From positions 124,001 to 188,000 of the forward strand of contig NZ_VLKN01000004.1 of assembly GCF_007830035.1 (NCBI RefSeq): a DNA stretch of 64,000 nt. Reading direction: 5' to 3'. This DNA is from Luteimonas cucumeris (GTDB lineage Bacteria; Pseudomonadota; Gammaproteobacteria; Xanthomonadales; Xanthomonadaceae). A program made the translations under genes and the position numbers. Shown here piece after piece: positions 55,523-64,000 of this stretch (position 1 is the stretch's first letter; each line of letters opens with the position of its first letter). Under the pieces are notes generated by a model. It was not told the origin of the DNA, did no database searches, and saw only the letters and a program-made list of their open reading frames with translations.

Positions 55523-56716
55523 ATGAAGAATGTTTCCCTCCTCGCCCTCGCCCTGCTCGGCACCCAGGCCACCGCACACGCCCAGCAGACGGACGCCGGC
55601 GGCCAGGCCTGGCCGCCCAGATACGTCTTCGGCAACGGTACCGAACTGTCCGCCACCGGCAACATCGCCTACGATTTCAACGACGCATCCGGCGACGGCT
55701 ACAACGCCGCAACGACGCTGGAAGACGACCACGACTGGCGCCGCCAGGAGCTCGGGTTCTCGCTCAAGCGCAAGGGCGTCTACGACTTCGCCGCCTCGTT
55801 CGATTTCCACGCCGAGACCTGGATGGACGTGGCGCTGCGCGTCGAAACCCAGGCCCTGTTCGGCCGTGACCTGGGCAAGCTGCGCGCCGGCCAGTTCAAG
55901 ACGCCGGTGGGTTTCGAAGGCAATACCTCCACGCGCAACTCCGCTTTCATGGAAAGTTCGTTGCCGACGCAGGCCTTCTACGCAGGTCGCCGCACCGGCA
56001 TCGACTGGACGCTGGAACGCGACACCACCCTGCTGAACGTGGGCTACCTGTTCGGCTCCGACCTGCAGGGCAACAACGATGGCACGACGCTCGGCGCACG
56101 CGCGGCATGGACGCCGTTGAAGCAGGCAGGCCGGGTGCTGCACCTGGGCGTGAGCGGATCGATCGAACGTCCCGACAGCGAAATCAACGGCCTCGGCGTC
56201 GAGGTGTTTCCCGCCGCACGCTGGCGCGCCAAACCGGAAGCATCGCTGACCAGCGTGCGTCTGGTGGATTCGGGCACGCTCAGCTTCGTCGATTCGATCC
56301 GTCGCAGCGGCGTGGAAGCACTATGGATCGATGGCCCCTGGTCGCTGCAGGCCGAATACCTGCATCAGCGCACCGCGCGCGACCACGGCCTGCCGGGTTA
56401 CGCCGCCGACGGCTACTACGTCTTCGGCAGCTGGGTGCTGACCGGCGAATCGCGCAACTACAGCGGCGGCAATGTCGGCAATCCCAAGCCCACCCATGCC
56501 TGGGGCGCGGTCGAACTGCTGGCCCGCTACAGCCAAATCGACCTGGACAACGACGGCATCACCGGCGGCCGCGAGCGCAACTGGACGCTCGGCGCGAACT
56601 GGTACCTGACGCGTCACGTCAAGTTGCAGGCGAACTACGTGCGCGCCGATGCGAAGCGCGGCGCGAGCTCCGCCGACCCGGAAATCATGCAGCTGCGCGT
56701 GCAGTTCTATTTCTGA
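55523..56716 (+). CDS. Phosphate-selective porin O/P-family outer-membrane protein
   Basis: A 397-residue porin. The signal peptide (MKNVSLLALALLGTQATAHAQ) is cleaved after ~21 residues. It resembles OprO/OprP porins: DWRRQELGFSLKRKGVYDFAASFDFHAE, LRAGQFKTPVGFE, ALWIDGPWSLQAEYLHQRT, TLGANWYLTRHVKLQANYVRAD, and the C-terminal Phe needed for outer-membrane insertion. It sits between cheA and an mcp in the same direction. Substrate (phosphate, pyrophosphate or other) is unknown. Confidence 0.88.
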   Translation: MKNVSLLALALLGTQATAHAQQTDAGGQAWPPRYVFGNGTELSATGNIAYDFNDASGDGYNAATTLEDDHDWRRQELGFSLKRKGVYDFAASFDFHAETWMDVALRVETQALFGRDLGKLRAGQFKTPVGFEGNTSTRNSAFMESSLPTQAFYAGRRTGIDWTLERDTTLLNVGYLFGSDLQGNNDGTTLGARAAWTPLKQAGRVLHLGVSGSIERPDSEINGLGVEVFPAARWRAKPEASLTSVRLVDSGTLSFVDSIRRSGVEALWIDGPWSLQAEYLHQRTARDHGLPGYAADGYYVFGSWVLTGESRNYSGGNVGNPKPTHAWGAVELLARYSQIDLDNDGITGGRERNWTLGANWYLTRHVKLQANYVRADAKRGASSADPEIMQLRVQFYF

Positions 56717-56813
56717 GGAAGCTGAACGAGTCAGGATCGTCATCCGGGGTGACGACTCTTCAACGTTGCCTAAGGCGAACACATCGCACCTGGCAAACAC
56801 CTGAATCCGACAC

Positions 56814-56846
56814 GGCGCCGCGCATCAAGTTTTGATGCGCGGCGCC
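56814..56846 (+). terminator. 15-bp perfect stem-loop after the porin gene
   Basis: Arms 56814-56828 and 56832-56846 pair fully with a 3-nt loop; only a short T run follows (CTATTTCC). Likely ends porin transcription about 100 nt after its stop. The rest of the 274-nt gap to the mcp shows no clear sigma28 box. Confidence 0.7.
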
Positions 56847-56990
56847 GCTATTTCCGGGGTGGGAATTGCGTCGCGGAGCCGATTGCCGGACCCGCACGTG
56901 AACCCGGAATCGAGCCGGCTTTTCCGGCCATCGCAAATGTAACCCGGCGGTCGTCATCGCACTCATTGCCGCACCTGGAGACTCCTGATC

Positions 56991-59225
56991 ATGAAATGGT
57001 TCCACAACCTTGCCATCGCCAGGAAGCTGGCCATGGCTTTCGCCCTGACCACGCTGATGACCATCGGCCTGGGCTGCTTCGCGCTGCTGCGGCTGGAGGC
57101 TTCCAACGACCAGTTGCAGCTGGTCAGCACGGTCGACATGCCGTCGGTGCAGTACATGGGCGAGGTTCGCTCGCAGCTCGGAGAGTTCCGCACTTTCGAA
57201 CTGGCGCAGCTGACCCGAATCGACGAACCGGAAGCGGTCGCCGACTACAACAAGCGGATGGCCGACAGCAAGCGCATCGTCGACGAGCAGCAGAAGCTTT
57301 ACGAAGCCCTGCCTTCCGATCCCAAGGAAGATGCGTTGTACGCCAAGGTGAAACAGGGGGTCGATGCCTATTTCGCGGCCAGGCAGGAAATCGACAAGGC
57401 ACTGGACGCAGGCGACGTCGCCGCCGCACAAACCGTGGCCGACGAGAAGTCGCGCCCGCGGCGGCGCGCGTTGTTCGCTGCGCTCAAGGCGCTGGACGAA
57501 CACAACATCGGCACGATGAACGCCCAGATCGCAGAAGCCAATGCCACCCACGCCAGCAGCGTGCGCGCGATCATCGCCGGCGTCGTCGCACTGGCGCTGC
57601 TCGCCATCTTCCTGGGCTGGGTCATCACACGCGCCATCACCGGACCACTCGGCCGCGTGCTGCATGCGGTGCGCTCGGTGTCGCACGGCGACCTGTCGGC
57701 GCGGATCGGTCAGGCAGGCGAAGACGAGCTTGGCCAGATGCTGCACGCCACCGAGGACATGATGAAGATGCTGCGCCGCTTCTCGCAGGATGCGCAGCAC
57801 ATGGCGCAGATGCACGCTGGTGAGAACATCTCGCAGCGCATCCCCGAAGATTTCCCCGGCATCTACGGCGAGCTGGCCAAGGGCATCAACACGATGATGT
57901 TCGAGCACCTGGATGCCTTCAACGACGCCGTGGCGATCCTCAACCGCTACGCCATCGGCGATCTGACGCAGGACGCACGCCGCCTGCCCGGCCAGCGCGC
58001 CAACCTGCACGAATCGATGGATCAGGCCAAGGCCAGCCTGTCGGCGATCAACGCCGAGATCAAACGACTGTCGATCGCCGCGGCCGCCGGCGACTTCAGC
58101 GTGCGCGGCGATGCCGAACGCTTCCAGTTCGACTTCCGCATCATGATCGAAGGCCTCAACAGCATGATGTCGGTCAACGACCGCAACCTGGGCCAGCTGT
58201 CGGAACTGCTGCAGGCGATCGCCCGCGGCGACCTGACCGTGCGCATGGACGGCGACTTCCACGGCGTGTTCGCCCGCATGCGCGACGATGCCAACGCCAC
58301 CGTCGCCCAGCTCACCGACATCGTCGGCCACATCCAGGACGCCTCGGTCCACATCAACACCGCCGCCTCCGAGATCGCCTCGGGCAACGCCGACCTGTCC
58401 AGCCGCACCGAACAACAAGCCGCCAACCTCGAGGAAACCGCCGCCTCCATGGAGGAACTGACCTCCACCGTGCGCCAGAACGCCGAGTCCGCCCGCCAGG
58501 CCAACCAGCTGGCCATCGGCGCCGCCGGCGTGGCCTCCAAGGGCGGCGACGTCGTCGGCCAGGTCGTCACCACCATGCAGGACATCGAATCGTCCTCGCG
58601 CAAGATCGCCGAGATCATCTCGGTCATCGACGGCATCGCCTTCCAGACCAACATCCTGGCGCTCAACGCCGCCGTGGAAGCGGCCCGGGCCGGTGAGCAG
58701 GGCCGCGGCTTCGCCGTGGTGGCCAGTGAAGTGCGCACCCTGGCGCAACGTTCCGCCGGGGCGGCCAAGGAGATCAAGGGCCTGATCGAGACCTCGGTGG
58801 ACAAGGTCGCCGACGGCTCGCGCCTGGTCCACCAGGCCGGCACCACCATGGGCGAGATCGTCGCCTCGGTGCAGCGGGTCACCGACATCATGGCCGAGAT
58901 CTCCGCCGCCTCGCAGGAGCAGTCCGCCGGCATCGAACAGGTCAACCAGACCATCACCCAGATGGACGAGGTCACCCAGCAGAACGCCGCACTGGTCGAG
59001 GAAGCCTCCGCCGCCGCACGGGCCATGGAGGAACAGGCGGCCGCGCTGTCGGAAACCGTCGACGTGTTCAAGCTCGATCCGCAGCAGGCGGCCGCCGCGC
59101 CCGTGGCTGCCGTCATCAAGCGCGCGCGTGCGATGGCGCCGGCGATGGGCAAGACCATCAACTCGGCACCGGCCGCAAAAACCGCGTCCGATCTGGCGGA
59201 AGCCGGCGACTGGCAGGAGTTCTAG
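56991..59225 (+). CDS. Methyl-accepting chemotaxis protein, poly-HAMP, CheR-tethered
   Basis: A 744-residue transmembrane receptor. TM1 is about 13-33, the periplasmic four-helix-bundle domain about 34-187, TM2 about 188-210. HAMP 1 ([18 protein letters not shown]...DLSARI) is followed by further HAMP-like units ([43 protein letters not shown]). The signalling hairpin has [37 protein letters not shown]. The C-terminal pentapeptide DWQEF fits the x-W-x-x-F CheR tether seen in E. coli Tar/Tsr (NWETF). cheR lies 90 nt downstream. Confidence 0.95.
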   Translation: MKWFHNLAIARKLAMAFALTTLMTIGLGCFALLRLEASNDQLQLVSTVDMPSVQYMGEVRSQLGEFRTFELAQLTRIDEPEAVADYNKRMADSKRIVDEQQKLYEALPSDPKEDALYAKVKQGVDAYFAARQEIDKALDAGDVAAAQTVADEKSRPRRRALFAALKALDEHNIGTMNAQIAEANATHASSVRAIIAGVVALALLAIFLGWVITRAITGPLGRVLHAVRSVSHGDLSARIGQAGEDELGQMLHATEDMMKMLRRFSQDAQHMAQMHAGENISQRIPEDFPGIYGELAKGINTMMFEHLDAFNDAVAILNRYAIGDLTQDARRLPGQRANLHESMDQAKASLSAINAEIKRLSIAAAAGDFSVRGDAERFQFDFRIMIEGLNSMMSVNDRNLGQLSELLQAIARGDLTVRMDGDFHGVFARMRDDANATVAQLTDIVGHIQDASVHINTAASEIASGNADLSSRTEQQAANLEETAASMEELTSTVRQNAESARQANQLAIGAAGVASKGGDVVGQVVTTMQDIESSSRKIAEIISVIDGIAFQTNILALNAAVEAARAGEQGRGFAVVASEVRTLAQRSAGAAKEIKGLIETSVDKVADGSRLVHQAGTTMGEIVASVQRVTDIMAEISAASQEQSAGIEQVNQTITQMDEVTQQNAALVEEASAAARAMEEQAAALSETVDVFKLDPQQAAAAPVAAVIKRARAMAPAMGKTINSAPAAKTASDLAEAGDWQEF

Positions 59226-59249
59226 CAGCAACGCCGCTGCCGGCAACAG

Positions 59250-59277
59250 GATCCCGGTCGCCATCGCGACCGGGATC
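59250..59277 (+). terminator. 12-bp perfect stem-loop between mcp and cheR
   Basis: GATCCCGGTCGC pairs exactly with GCGACCGGGATC around a 4-nt loop, 25 nt after the mcp stop. No T tract, so it may be an attenuator or stability hairpin that lowers cheR expression relative to the receptor. Confidence 0.6.
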
Positions 59278-59314
59278 GCACCCCCACGTTTGAAGCCTGC
59301 AGTCGAGAACCTTC

Positions 59315-60238
59315 ATGTCCGCCGTTCCCCGCACCATCACCGCCATCCGGGCTTCGCAGCCGGCGCACCGTCCGCCGCCGCAGGCGGACATCGGCGACAA
59401 CAGCGAAGGCGCGCGTCGCGATTTCGAATTCAACGACCGTGATTTCCGCCGCGTCTGCGAATTGATCCGCCAGCGCGCCGGCATCGCCTTGACCCCCGGC
59501 AAGCGCGACATGGTCTATGGCCGCCTGTCGCGACGCCTGCGTGCATTGGGCCTGCACAGCTTCAAGGACTACCTCGACCAGCTGGAACGCGAGGACGGCG
59601 AGGAATGGCAGGCCTTCACCAATGCCCTGACCACCAACCTCACCGCTTTCTTCCGCGAGCCGCATCACTTCGACACGTTGCGCGGCGAGCTGCAGTCGCG
59701 CGCCGGTCGCGGCCTGTTGCGGCTGTGGTCATGCGCGTCGTCCACCGGCGAGGAACCCTATTCGATGGCGATCAGCGCCTGCGAGGCGTTCGGCAGCATG
59801 ACCCCGCCGGTGCGCATCCTTGCCACCGATGTGGACACGCAGGTGCTGGCCACCGGCGAACGCGGCGTCTATCCGCTCGAACGCATCGCCGGTCTCGACG
59901 AAGACCTGCGCCGCCGCTACTTCCAGCGCGGCACCGGCCCCAACGAAGGCTTCTGCCGCGTCTCGCCCGCGTTGCGCGAACTGATCGATTTCCGCCCGCT
60001 CAACCTGCTGGCGCCGCGTTACGAGGTTGGCGGCCCATTCGTGTCGGTGTTCTGCCGCAACGTGATGATCTATTTCGACAAGCCGACGCAGCACGCGATC
60101 CTGTCGCGGCTGGTGCCGCACCTGGCCGACGACGGCTTGCTGTACACCGGCCATTCCGAAAACTACCTGCACGCGGCCGACCTGATCCAGCCATGCGGGC
60201 GCACGCTGTATCGCCGCAATCCGGGTCCGCGCGCATGA
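59315..60238 (+). CDS. cheR: CheR, chemoreceptor methyltransferase
   Basis: A 307-residue SAM-dependent glutamyl methyltransferase. The N-terminal helical domain ([15 protein letters not shown]-like, [24 protein letters not shown]), the catalytic start [16 protein letters not shown] motif [17 protein letters not shown], and the end [18 protein letters not shown]...[13 protein letters not shown] are all present. An extra ~35-residue N-terminal lead is low-complexity. Overlaps cheD by ATGA. Confidence 0.96.
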   Translation: MSAVPRTITAIRASQPAHRPPPQADIGDNSEGARRDFEFNDRDFRRVCELIRQRAGIALTPGKRDMVYGRLSRRLRALGLHSFKDYLDQLEREDGEEWQAFTNALTTNLTAFFREPHHFDTLRGELQSRAGRGLLRLWSCASSTGEEPYSMAISACEAFGSMTPPVRILATDVDTQVLATGERGVYPLERIAGLDEDLRRRYFQRGTGPNEGFCRVSPALRELIDFRPLNLLAPRYEVGGPFVSVFCRNVMIYFDKPTQHAILSRLVPHLADDGLLYTGHSENYLHAADLIQPCGRTLYRRNPGPRA

Positions 60239-60846
60239 ACCGGCTGGCGGCCGTCGCGGTCGCGGCGCAGGACGACGGCGTCCTGCGCTACCACGATGCG
60301 CGCTTCCAGACCGCCGCCGCCAAGTTGCTGCCCACCCAGTACCTGGTCGTGGACCGCGACATGGCGCTGGTGACGGTGCTGGGCTCGTGCGTGGCCGCCT
60401 GCGTGCGCGATCCATTGCTCAAGCTCGGCGGCATGAACCATTTCCTGCTGCCGGACGGACAGGTCGGCGACGGCGCACCGGCACGCTACGGCAGCTTCGC
60501 GATGGAACTGCTGATCAACGACCTGCTCAAGCGTGGCGCCAGTCGCGGCCGTCTGCAGGCCAAGGTGTTCGGCGGCGCCAACGTGCTCAAGGGCTTCACC
60601 AGTAATCCGGTCGGCACGCGCAATGCCGAATTCGTGCGCCATTACCTGGATGCCGAAGGCATCCCGGTGGTGGCCGAGGATCTGCGCGGCATCCATCCGC
60701 GCAAGGTATGGTTCTTCCCGCACAGCGGACGCGTGGTCGTGCAGCGCCTTCCGCATGCGCACGAGGCCGAGGTCGTCGCCGCCGAATCCGCGGTGCGCGC
60801 GCGCCTGTCGAAGACGCCGGTCACCGGCGGCGTGGAACTGTTCTGA
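60235..60846 (+). CDS. cheD: CheD, receptor glutamine deamidase
   Basis: A 203-residue deamidase acting on MCP glutamines. The catalytic Cys52 lies in [12 protein letters not shown] and His69 in [18 protein letters not shown] and NAEFVRHYL follow. The C-terminus ends GGVELF, a tail shared with the second MCP (GTVELF at its end). The ATG at 60235 overlaps cheR; the stop overlaps cheB by one base. Confidence 0.95.
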   Translation: MNRLAAVAVAAQDDGVLRYHDARFQTAAAKLLPTQYLVVDRDMALVTVLGSCVAACVRDPLLKLGGMNHFLLPDGQVGDGAPARYGSFAMELLINDLLKRGASRGRLQAKVFGGANVLKGFTSNPVGTRNAEFVRHYLDAEGIPVVAEDLRGIHPRKVWFFPHSGRVVVQRLPHAHEAEVVAAESAVRARLSKTPVTGGVELF

Positions 60847-61910
60847 TGAATGCATCGCGTTGCAGGGTGCTGATCGTCGACGACTCGGCCGTGGTGCGGC
60901 AGATGCTGACCGAGATCCTGTCCGGCGATCCGGCGATCGAAGTGGTCGGCGCGGCCGCCGATCCGTTGCTGGCACGGGAAAAGATCAAGCGCCTGAATCC
61001 GGACGTGATCACGCTGGATGTGGAAATGCCGCGCATGGACGGGCTGGCATTCCTGGAAAACCTGATGCGCCTGCATCCGCTGCCGGTGGTGATGATCTCC
61101 TCGCTGACCGAACGCGGTGCCGATGCCACGCTGCAGGCGTTGTCGCTGGGCGCGGTCGATTTCGTCTCCAAGCCCAGGCTCGACGTCGCCCGCGGCCTGC
61201 AGGACTACGCCGAGGAAATCATCGCCAAGGTCAAGGCCGCCGCGCATGCGCGCGTGCGTCCGCTGGCGCGCACGTCGGCGCCGGCCGTGGCGTTGTCCTC
61301 ATCCGCACCGGCGCCGGCATTGCGCTTCCGCACCACCGATCGGTTGATCGCGATCGGCGCATCGGCCGGCGGCACCGAGGCCTTGCGCGTGGTGCTCGAA
61401 CAGATGCCGGCCGATGCGCCGGCGATCGTCATGACCCAGCACATTCCGGCCGGTTTCAGCCACGCCTTCGCCGAACGCCTCGACCGGCATTCGGCCATGG
61501 CCGTGCGCGAAGCCGGCGATGGCGAAGCGATCCTACCCGGCCACGCCTACCTGCCGCCGGGCGGCAAGCATCTGCGCGTGATCCGCGACGGTGCGCGCTG
61601 GCGTTGCCGCATCGACGACGGCCCCGCCGTCAACCGCCACAAGCCGGCGGTGGACGTGCTGTTCCGCTCGGTCGCCGCCAACGCCGGCGCCAACGCGATC
61701 GGAGCGATCCTCACCGGCATGGGCGACGACGGCGCGCGCGGTCTGCTGGAGATCGCGCAGGCCGGTGCTCCGACGCTGGTGCAGGACGAAGCCAGCAGCG
61801 TGGTCTGGGGCATGCCCGGCAGCGCGGTGCGGCTCGGTGCCGCGCGGGAAATCGTGCCGCTGGAACGCATCGCCACGCGATTGCTGGAACTCACCAACAG
61901 CGCGCACTGA
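60846..61910 (+). CDS. cheB: CheB, receptor methylesterase/response regulator
   Basis: A 354-residue two-domain enzyme. The receiver has acceptor Asp58 ([13 protein letters not shown]) and Lys in FVSKP. The methylesterase domain has the nucleophile Ser173 in [11 protein letters not shown], His199 in TQHIPAGFS, and an Asp in [13 protein letters not shown]. It completes cheR-cheD-cheB. The flagellar-cluster cheA lacks the usual adjacent cheB, so this enzyme may serve both systems. Confidence 0.96.
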   Translation: MNASRCRVLIVDDSAVVRQMLTEILSGDPAIEVVGAAADPLLAREKIKRLNPDVITLDVEMPRMDGLAFLENLMRLHPLPVVMISSLTERGADATLQALSLGAVDFVSKPRLDVARGLQDYAEEIIAKVKAAAHARVRPLARTSAPAVALSSSAPAPALRFRTTDRLIAIGASAGGTEALRVVLEQMPADAPAIVMTQHIPAGFSHAFAERLDRHSAMAVREAGDGEAILPGHAYLPPGGKHLRVIRDGARWRCRIDDGPAVNRHKPAVDVLFRSVAANAGANAIGAILTGMGDDGARGLLEIAQAGAPTLVQDEASSVVWGMPGSAVRLGAAREIVPLERIATRLLELTNSAH

Positions 61911-61954
61911 ACACTGCGCAGTCGAGAGTGTGGCGTCGCGCACGCCGCGAGCAC

Positions 61955-61981
61955 TAAAGACCCCCCTGTCGTGGCCGATAC
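61955..61981 (+). promoter_or_regulatory. Sigma28-type promoter for the second MCP
   Basis: TAAA (61955-61958), exactly 15 nt, GCCGATAC (61974-61981). The -10 box lies over the GTG at 61971, so that GTG cannot be the start in a transcript made here; the ATG at 62010 is preferred. Confidence 0.85.
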
Positions 61982-62009
61982 CAAGAAGGTATTTCCGCAG
62001 AGACCGCAC

Positions 62010-63197
62010 ATGTATTCGCGCATTATGGTTCGACTGGCTCCGCCCCTGCTCCTGACCCTGATGTTCCCGGCATCGGTGGTGCTGGAATGGTCCGCACCGC
62101 TGCGCTGGACCCTGCTGACGATGCTCACCCTGTCGTGGCTGATCTTCGCCGCGTTCGCAATGGTGCGTTCGCGTCCGAGCCGGGAGCAGTCGACCATCAT
62201 CCGCCAGCAGGACACGCTGCTGGCCGAACTGCGTCGCTATGTGGCCACGGAAATCGACGGCTCGCGCCACGAGATCAGCCGCGCGCGCGAACTGATCCGC
62301 GAAGCCGTCGGCGGACTCGGCGAAAGCTTCGACGCGATGAGCCGCAAGTCGCGCGAACAGGGCATGGCCGTGGCGCGCATCATCGACCGCACCGGCGACG
62401 GCGACCGCTCCGGCATGGATGTCGCCCGCTTCGCGCACCACGCCAGCCAGCAGATGGAGCAGTTGGTCGAGGCGCTGGAGCAGGTCAGCGGCCAGAGCAC
62501 CACCACGGTACTGCACATCGACCAGATGGCCGCGCACCTGGACGGCATCTTCTCGCTGCTGGAGGACGTCAAGTCGATCGCCGACCAGACCAACCTGCTG
62601 GCACTGAACGCCGCCATCGAAGCGGCCCGCGCCGGCGAGGCCGGGCGCGGCTTCGCCGTGGTCGCCGACGAGGTACGCAACCTGTCGGAACGCTCGACCG
62701 CGTTCAACGAGCAGATCCGCAAGCTGGCGCACAGCTCCAAGGACGCCATCGCCAAGGTCCGCGACACGGTTTCGCAGATGGCGTCGCGCGATCTCGACCG
62801 TTCCCGTGAAGCGCGCGGCGAGGCCGCCAGCATGCTCAACCAGGTATCGGCCATCAACAGCTCGCTCAGCGAAGGCATGCGCGAGATCGCGCAATGCGGC
62901 GGCGCGATCGACGCCAGCGTCGCCGAGGCGGTGCGTGCGCTGCAGTTCGAGGACATCGCCACGCAGTCGCTGGGCAGCGCCCACACCCATCTGGACCGGC
63001 TCACCGCGATCAACCACGAGGCGCTGGCGCTGCAGGAGCTGCTGCATCGCAACGATGGCATGCCCGATGCCGACCTGGTGTCCTCGCTCAAGCAGATCGG
63101 CACGCGCCTGCGCGATCGCTGCAGCGAATGGGAAAAGCCGCCGCACAAGCCCGTCGCGCAGCAGAACATGGGCGTCGGCACCGTCGAACTGTTCTGA
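62010..63197 (+). CDS. Membrane MCP without periplasmic domain
   Basis: A 395-residue receptor-like protein. Two adjacent N-terminal helices (about 7-26 and 30-52) form a membrane hairpin with almost no periplasmic loop. No HAMP follows. The signalling tip reads [43 protein letters not shown], flanked by coiled coils. The tail ends MGVGTVELF, like CheD. I chose ATG 62010 over GTG 61971 because the sigma28 -10 overlaps the latter. It probably senses cytoplasmic or membrane-state signals; ligand unknown. Confidence 0.9.
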   Translation: MYSRIMVRLAPPLLLTLMFPASVVLEWSAPLRWTLLTMLTLSWLIFAAFAMVRSRPSREQSTIIRQQDTLLAELRRYVATEIDGSRHEISRARELIREAVGGLGESFDAMSRKSREQGMAVARIIDRTGDGDRSGMDVARFAHHASQQMEQLVEALEQVSGQSTTTVLHIDQMAAHLDGIFSLLEDVKSIADQTNLLALNAAIEAARAGEAGRGFAVVADEVRNLSERSTAFNEQIRKLAHSSKDAIAKVRDTVSQMASRDLDRSREARGEAASMLNQVSAINSSLSEGMREIAQCGGAIDASVAEAVRALQFEDIATQSLGSAHTHLDRLTAINHEALALQELLHRNDGMPDADLVSSLKQIGTRLRDRCSEWEKPPHKPVAQQNMGVGTVELF

Positions 63198-63301
63198 GCG
63201 GGTGCGACCGCACGCCACGCGTGCGATGCGCTTGCACGCATCGTTGAAGTGGCGAACTGGCATACTGCCGGCCGGTAGTTGTTTGAAGACGTACTGCGCC
63301 G

Positions 63302-63979
63302 ATGGCCACGCCCGATCCTCCCACGCCCGCCGCAAGCCGCGACCCCCGCGAACTGCAGGCGGTGAGCGCGCGCCTGCTGTCGCTGCTGGAAGGCGACCGC
63401 CACTGGATCGCGCGCGAGTTGCACGACCAGATCGGCCAGGCAGTCACTGCGATGAAACTGTCCGCGCACCTGGCCATGGACGAGGACGACGCCGCGCAGC
63501 GCCGCGACGACCTGCACGAGATCGTCCGCATCGCCGACGACACCATCGAAAGACTGCGCGACCTGTCCGCGCGCCTGCGACCGCCGCAGCTGGATGCGCT
63601 GGGCCTGGAAGCGGCGCTGCGCTGGCAGGTGGATCAGCTGGCGCAGGCTTCGGCCACGCAGTTGCGGCTGCAGATCGCGCCGCTGGCACGGCGTGCCGAT
63701 GGCGATATCGAGCTGGCCTGTTTCCGCATCGCGCAGGACGCCCTGCTCCAGGCCTGCGCGGCCGGTGCGCGCCATATCGAATTGTCGCTACGCGAAGATG
63801 GCGACGACCTGTTGCTGCGCATCGAAGCCGACAGTCGCGGCCTCGCGGACGACGGCGCAGCGCTGGGACTGATGCACGAACGCGCGCGCGGCGCAGGCGG
63901 CCACCTGCAGTTCGACGATGACGCTGGCATGCGCCTGTGCCTGCGCCTGCCGCGACAGACAAGCGCCGGGGGCGCATGA
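63302..63979 (+). CDS. HisKA_3-type sensor histidine kinase
   Basis: A 225-residue soluble kinase of the NarX/DesK type. The phospho-acceptor motif ARELHDQIGQAVTAMKL is near residue 40, followed by LSARLRPPQLDALGLEAAL, a usual HisKA_3 block. The ATPase part (about 120-220) is short and the N-box is weakly conserved (FRIAQDALLQAC), while a G-box-like GLMHERARGAGG remains. No sensor or membrane segment. The stop overlaps the next start by ATGA. Confidence 0.82.
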   Translation: MATPDPPTPAASRDPRELQAVSARLLSLLEGDRHWIARELHDQIGQAVTAMKLSAHLAMDEDDAAQRRDDLHEIVRIADDTIERLRDLSARLRPPQLDALGLEAALRWQVDQLAQASATQLRLQIAPLARRADGDIELACFRIAQDALLQACAAGARHIELSLREDGDDLLLRIEADSRGLADDGAALGLMHERARGAGGHLQFDDDAGMRLCLRLPRQTSAGGA

Positions 63980-64000
63980 ACGCCGCCCCGCCCTCGCATG
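63976..64000 (+). CDS. Start of a gene after the histidine kinase (partial)
   Basis: ATG at 63976 overlaps the kinase stop (ATGA) and only about eight codons (MNAAPPSH) are in the window. HisKA_3 kinases are usually paired with a LuxR-type response regulator, so that is the expected product; nothing in the visible residues shows it. Confidence 0.5.

Noticed and set aside
56870-56990. A sigma28 site upstream of the poly-HAMP MCP (GCCGATTG near 56878)
   Set aside because: No TAAA or TCAA 15 nt upstream.
61971-62009. GTG 61971 as the start of the second MCP
   Set aside because: It lies in the -10 box of the sigma28-type promoter; the ATG at 62010 is preferred.

Overview
The window is a GC-rich stretch of a gammaproteobacterial chromosome. 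It is most likely from the Xanthomonadaceae/Lysobacteraceae (Xanthomonas, Lysobacter or Luteimonas-like). The reasons are the RuvC/RuvA/YebC gene set with the short-N-terminus YebC form, a second RpoN beside FleQ inside the flagellar cluster, the GGCTGAAGCC-type palindromes, and the GGGAATC and GTGATTGG repeat tracts. No rRNA, tRNA, insertion sequence or CRISPR array was found. The genus is an inference.

Region 1 (1-13382) is housekeeping, nearly all on the minus strand. In transcription order it holds an ABC-F ATPase, an FmdB-like zinc ribbon protein, (a divergent secreted DUF3011 protein,) aspS, an alpha/beta hydrolase, yebC, ruvC, ruvA, kup, an LLM-type flavin monooxygenase, ruvB, ybgC and the start of tolQ. 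Several gene gaps here are filled by hairpin-like paired repeat arms that run into start codons, stop codons and even reading frames.

Region 2 (13383-37690, plus strand) is the flagellar structural and regulatory block: three tandem flagellins, fliD-fliS-fliT-like-PilZ, a LuxR-type regulator, rpoN-receiver-fleQ, fliE, fliFGHIJK, fliLMNOPQR and a membrane diguanylate cyclase. Sigma54-type -24/-12 sites precede fliD, fliE and fliL. A sigma28 (FliA)-type site precedes the first flagellin.

Region 3 (38662-51898, minus strand) holds flhB-flhA-flhF-flhG-fliA-cheY-cheZ-cheA-motC-motD-parC-parP. The gene order matches the Pseudomonas-type cluster, but the whole block is turned around relative to fliR. 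Both ends carry copies of a ~405-bp element with terminal inverted repeats (37880-38287 and 52070-52474).

Region 4 (52674-64000, plus strand) is a second chemotaxis locus: STAS protein, CheY-like receiver, a CheA with a P2 domain, an OprO/OprP-like porin, a poly-HAMP receptor with a CheR-tether tail, cheR, cheD, cheB, a membrane MCP without a periplasmic domain, and a histidine kinase followed by the first codons of a probable partner regulator.

The logic is a standard flagellar hierarchy. RpoN and FleQ drive basal-body, export and hook-control genes. FliA, encoded here, then drives flagellin and chemotaxis/motor genes through sites with TAAA or TCAA, a 15-nt spacer and GCCGATAC-like boxes (13611, 42033, 52674, 61955). 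ParC/ParP and FlhF/FlhG should set polar placement of chemoreceptor arrays and flagella. No free-standing CheW is encoded in the window. The most interesting items are the two-copy structured element with the inverted block, in-frame domestication of intergenic repeats in RuvC, ABC-F, ParP and FliK, and two FliM-like motifs in the CheA linker.
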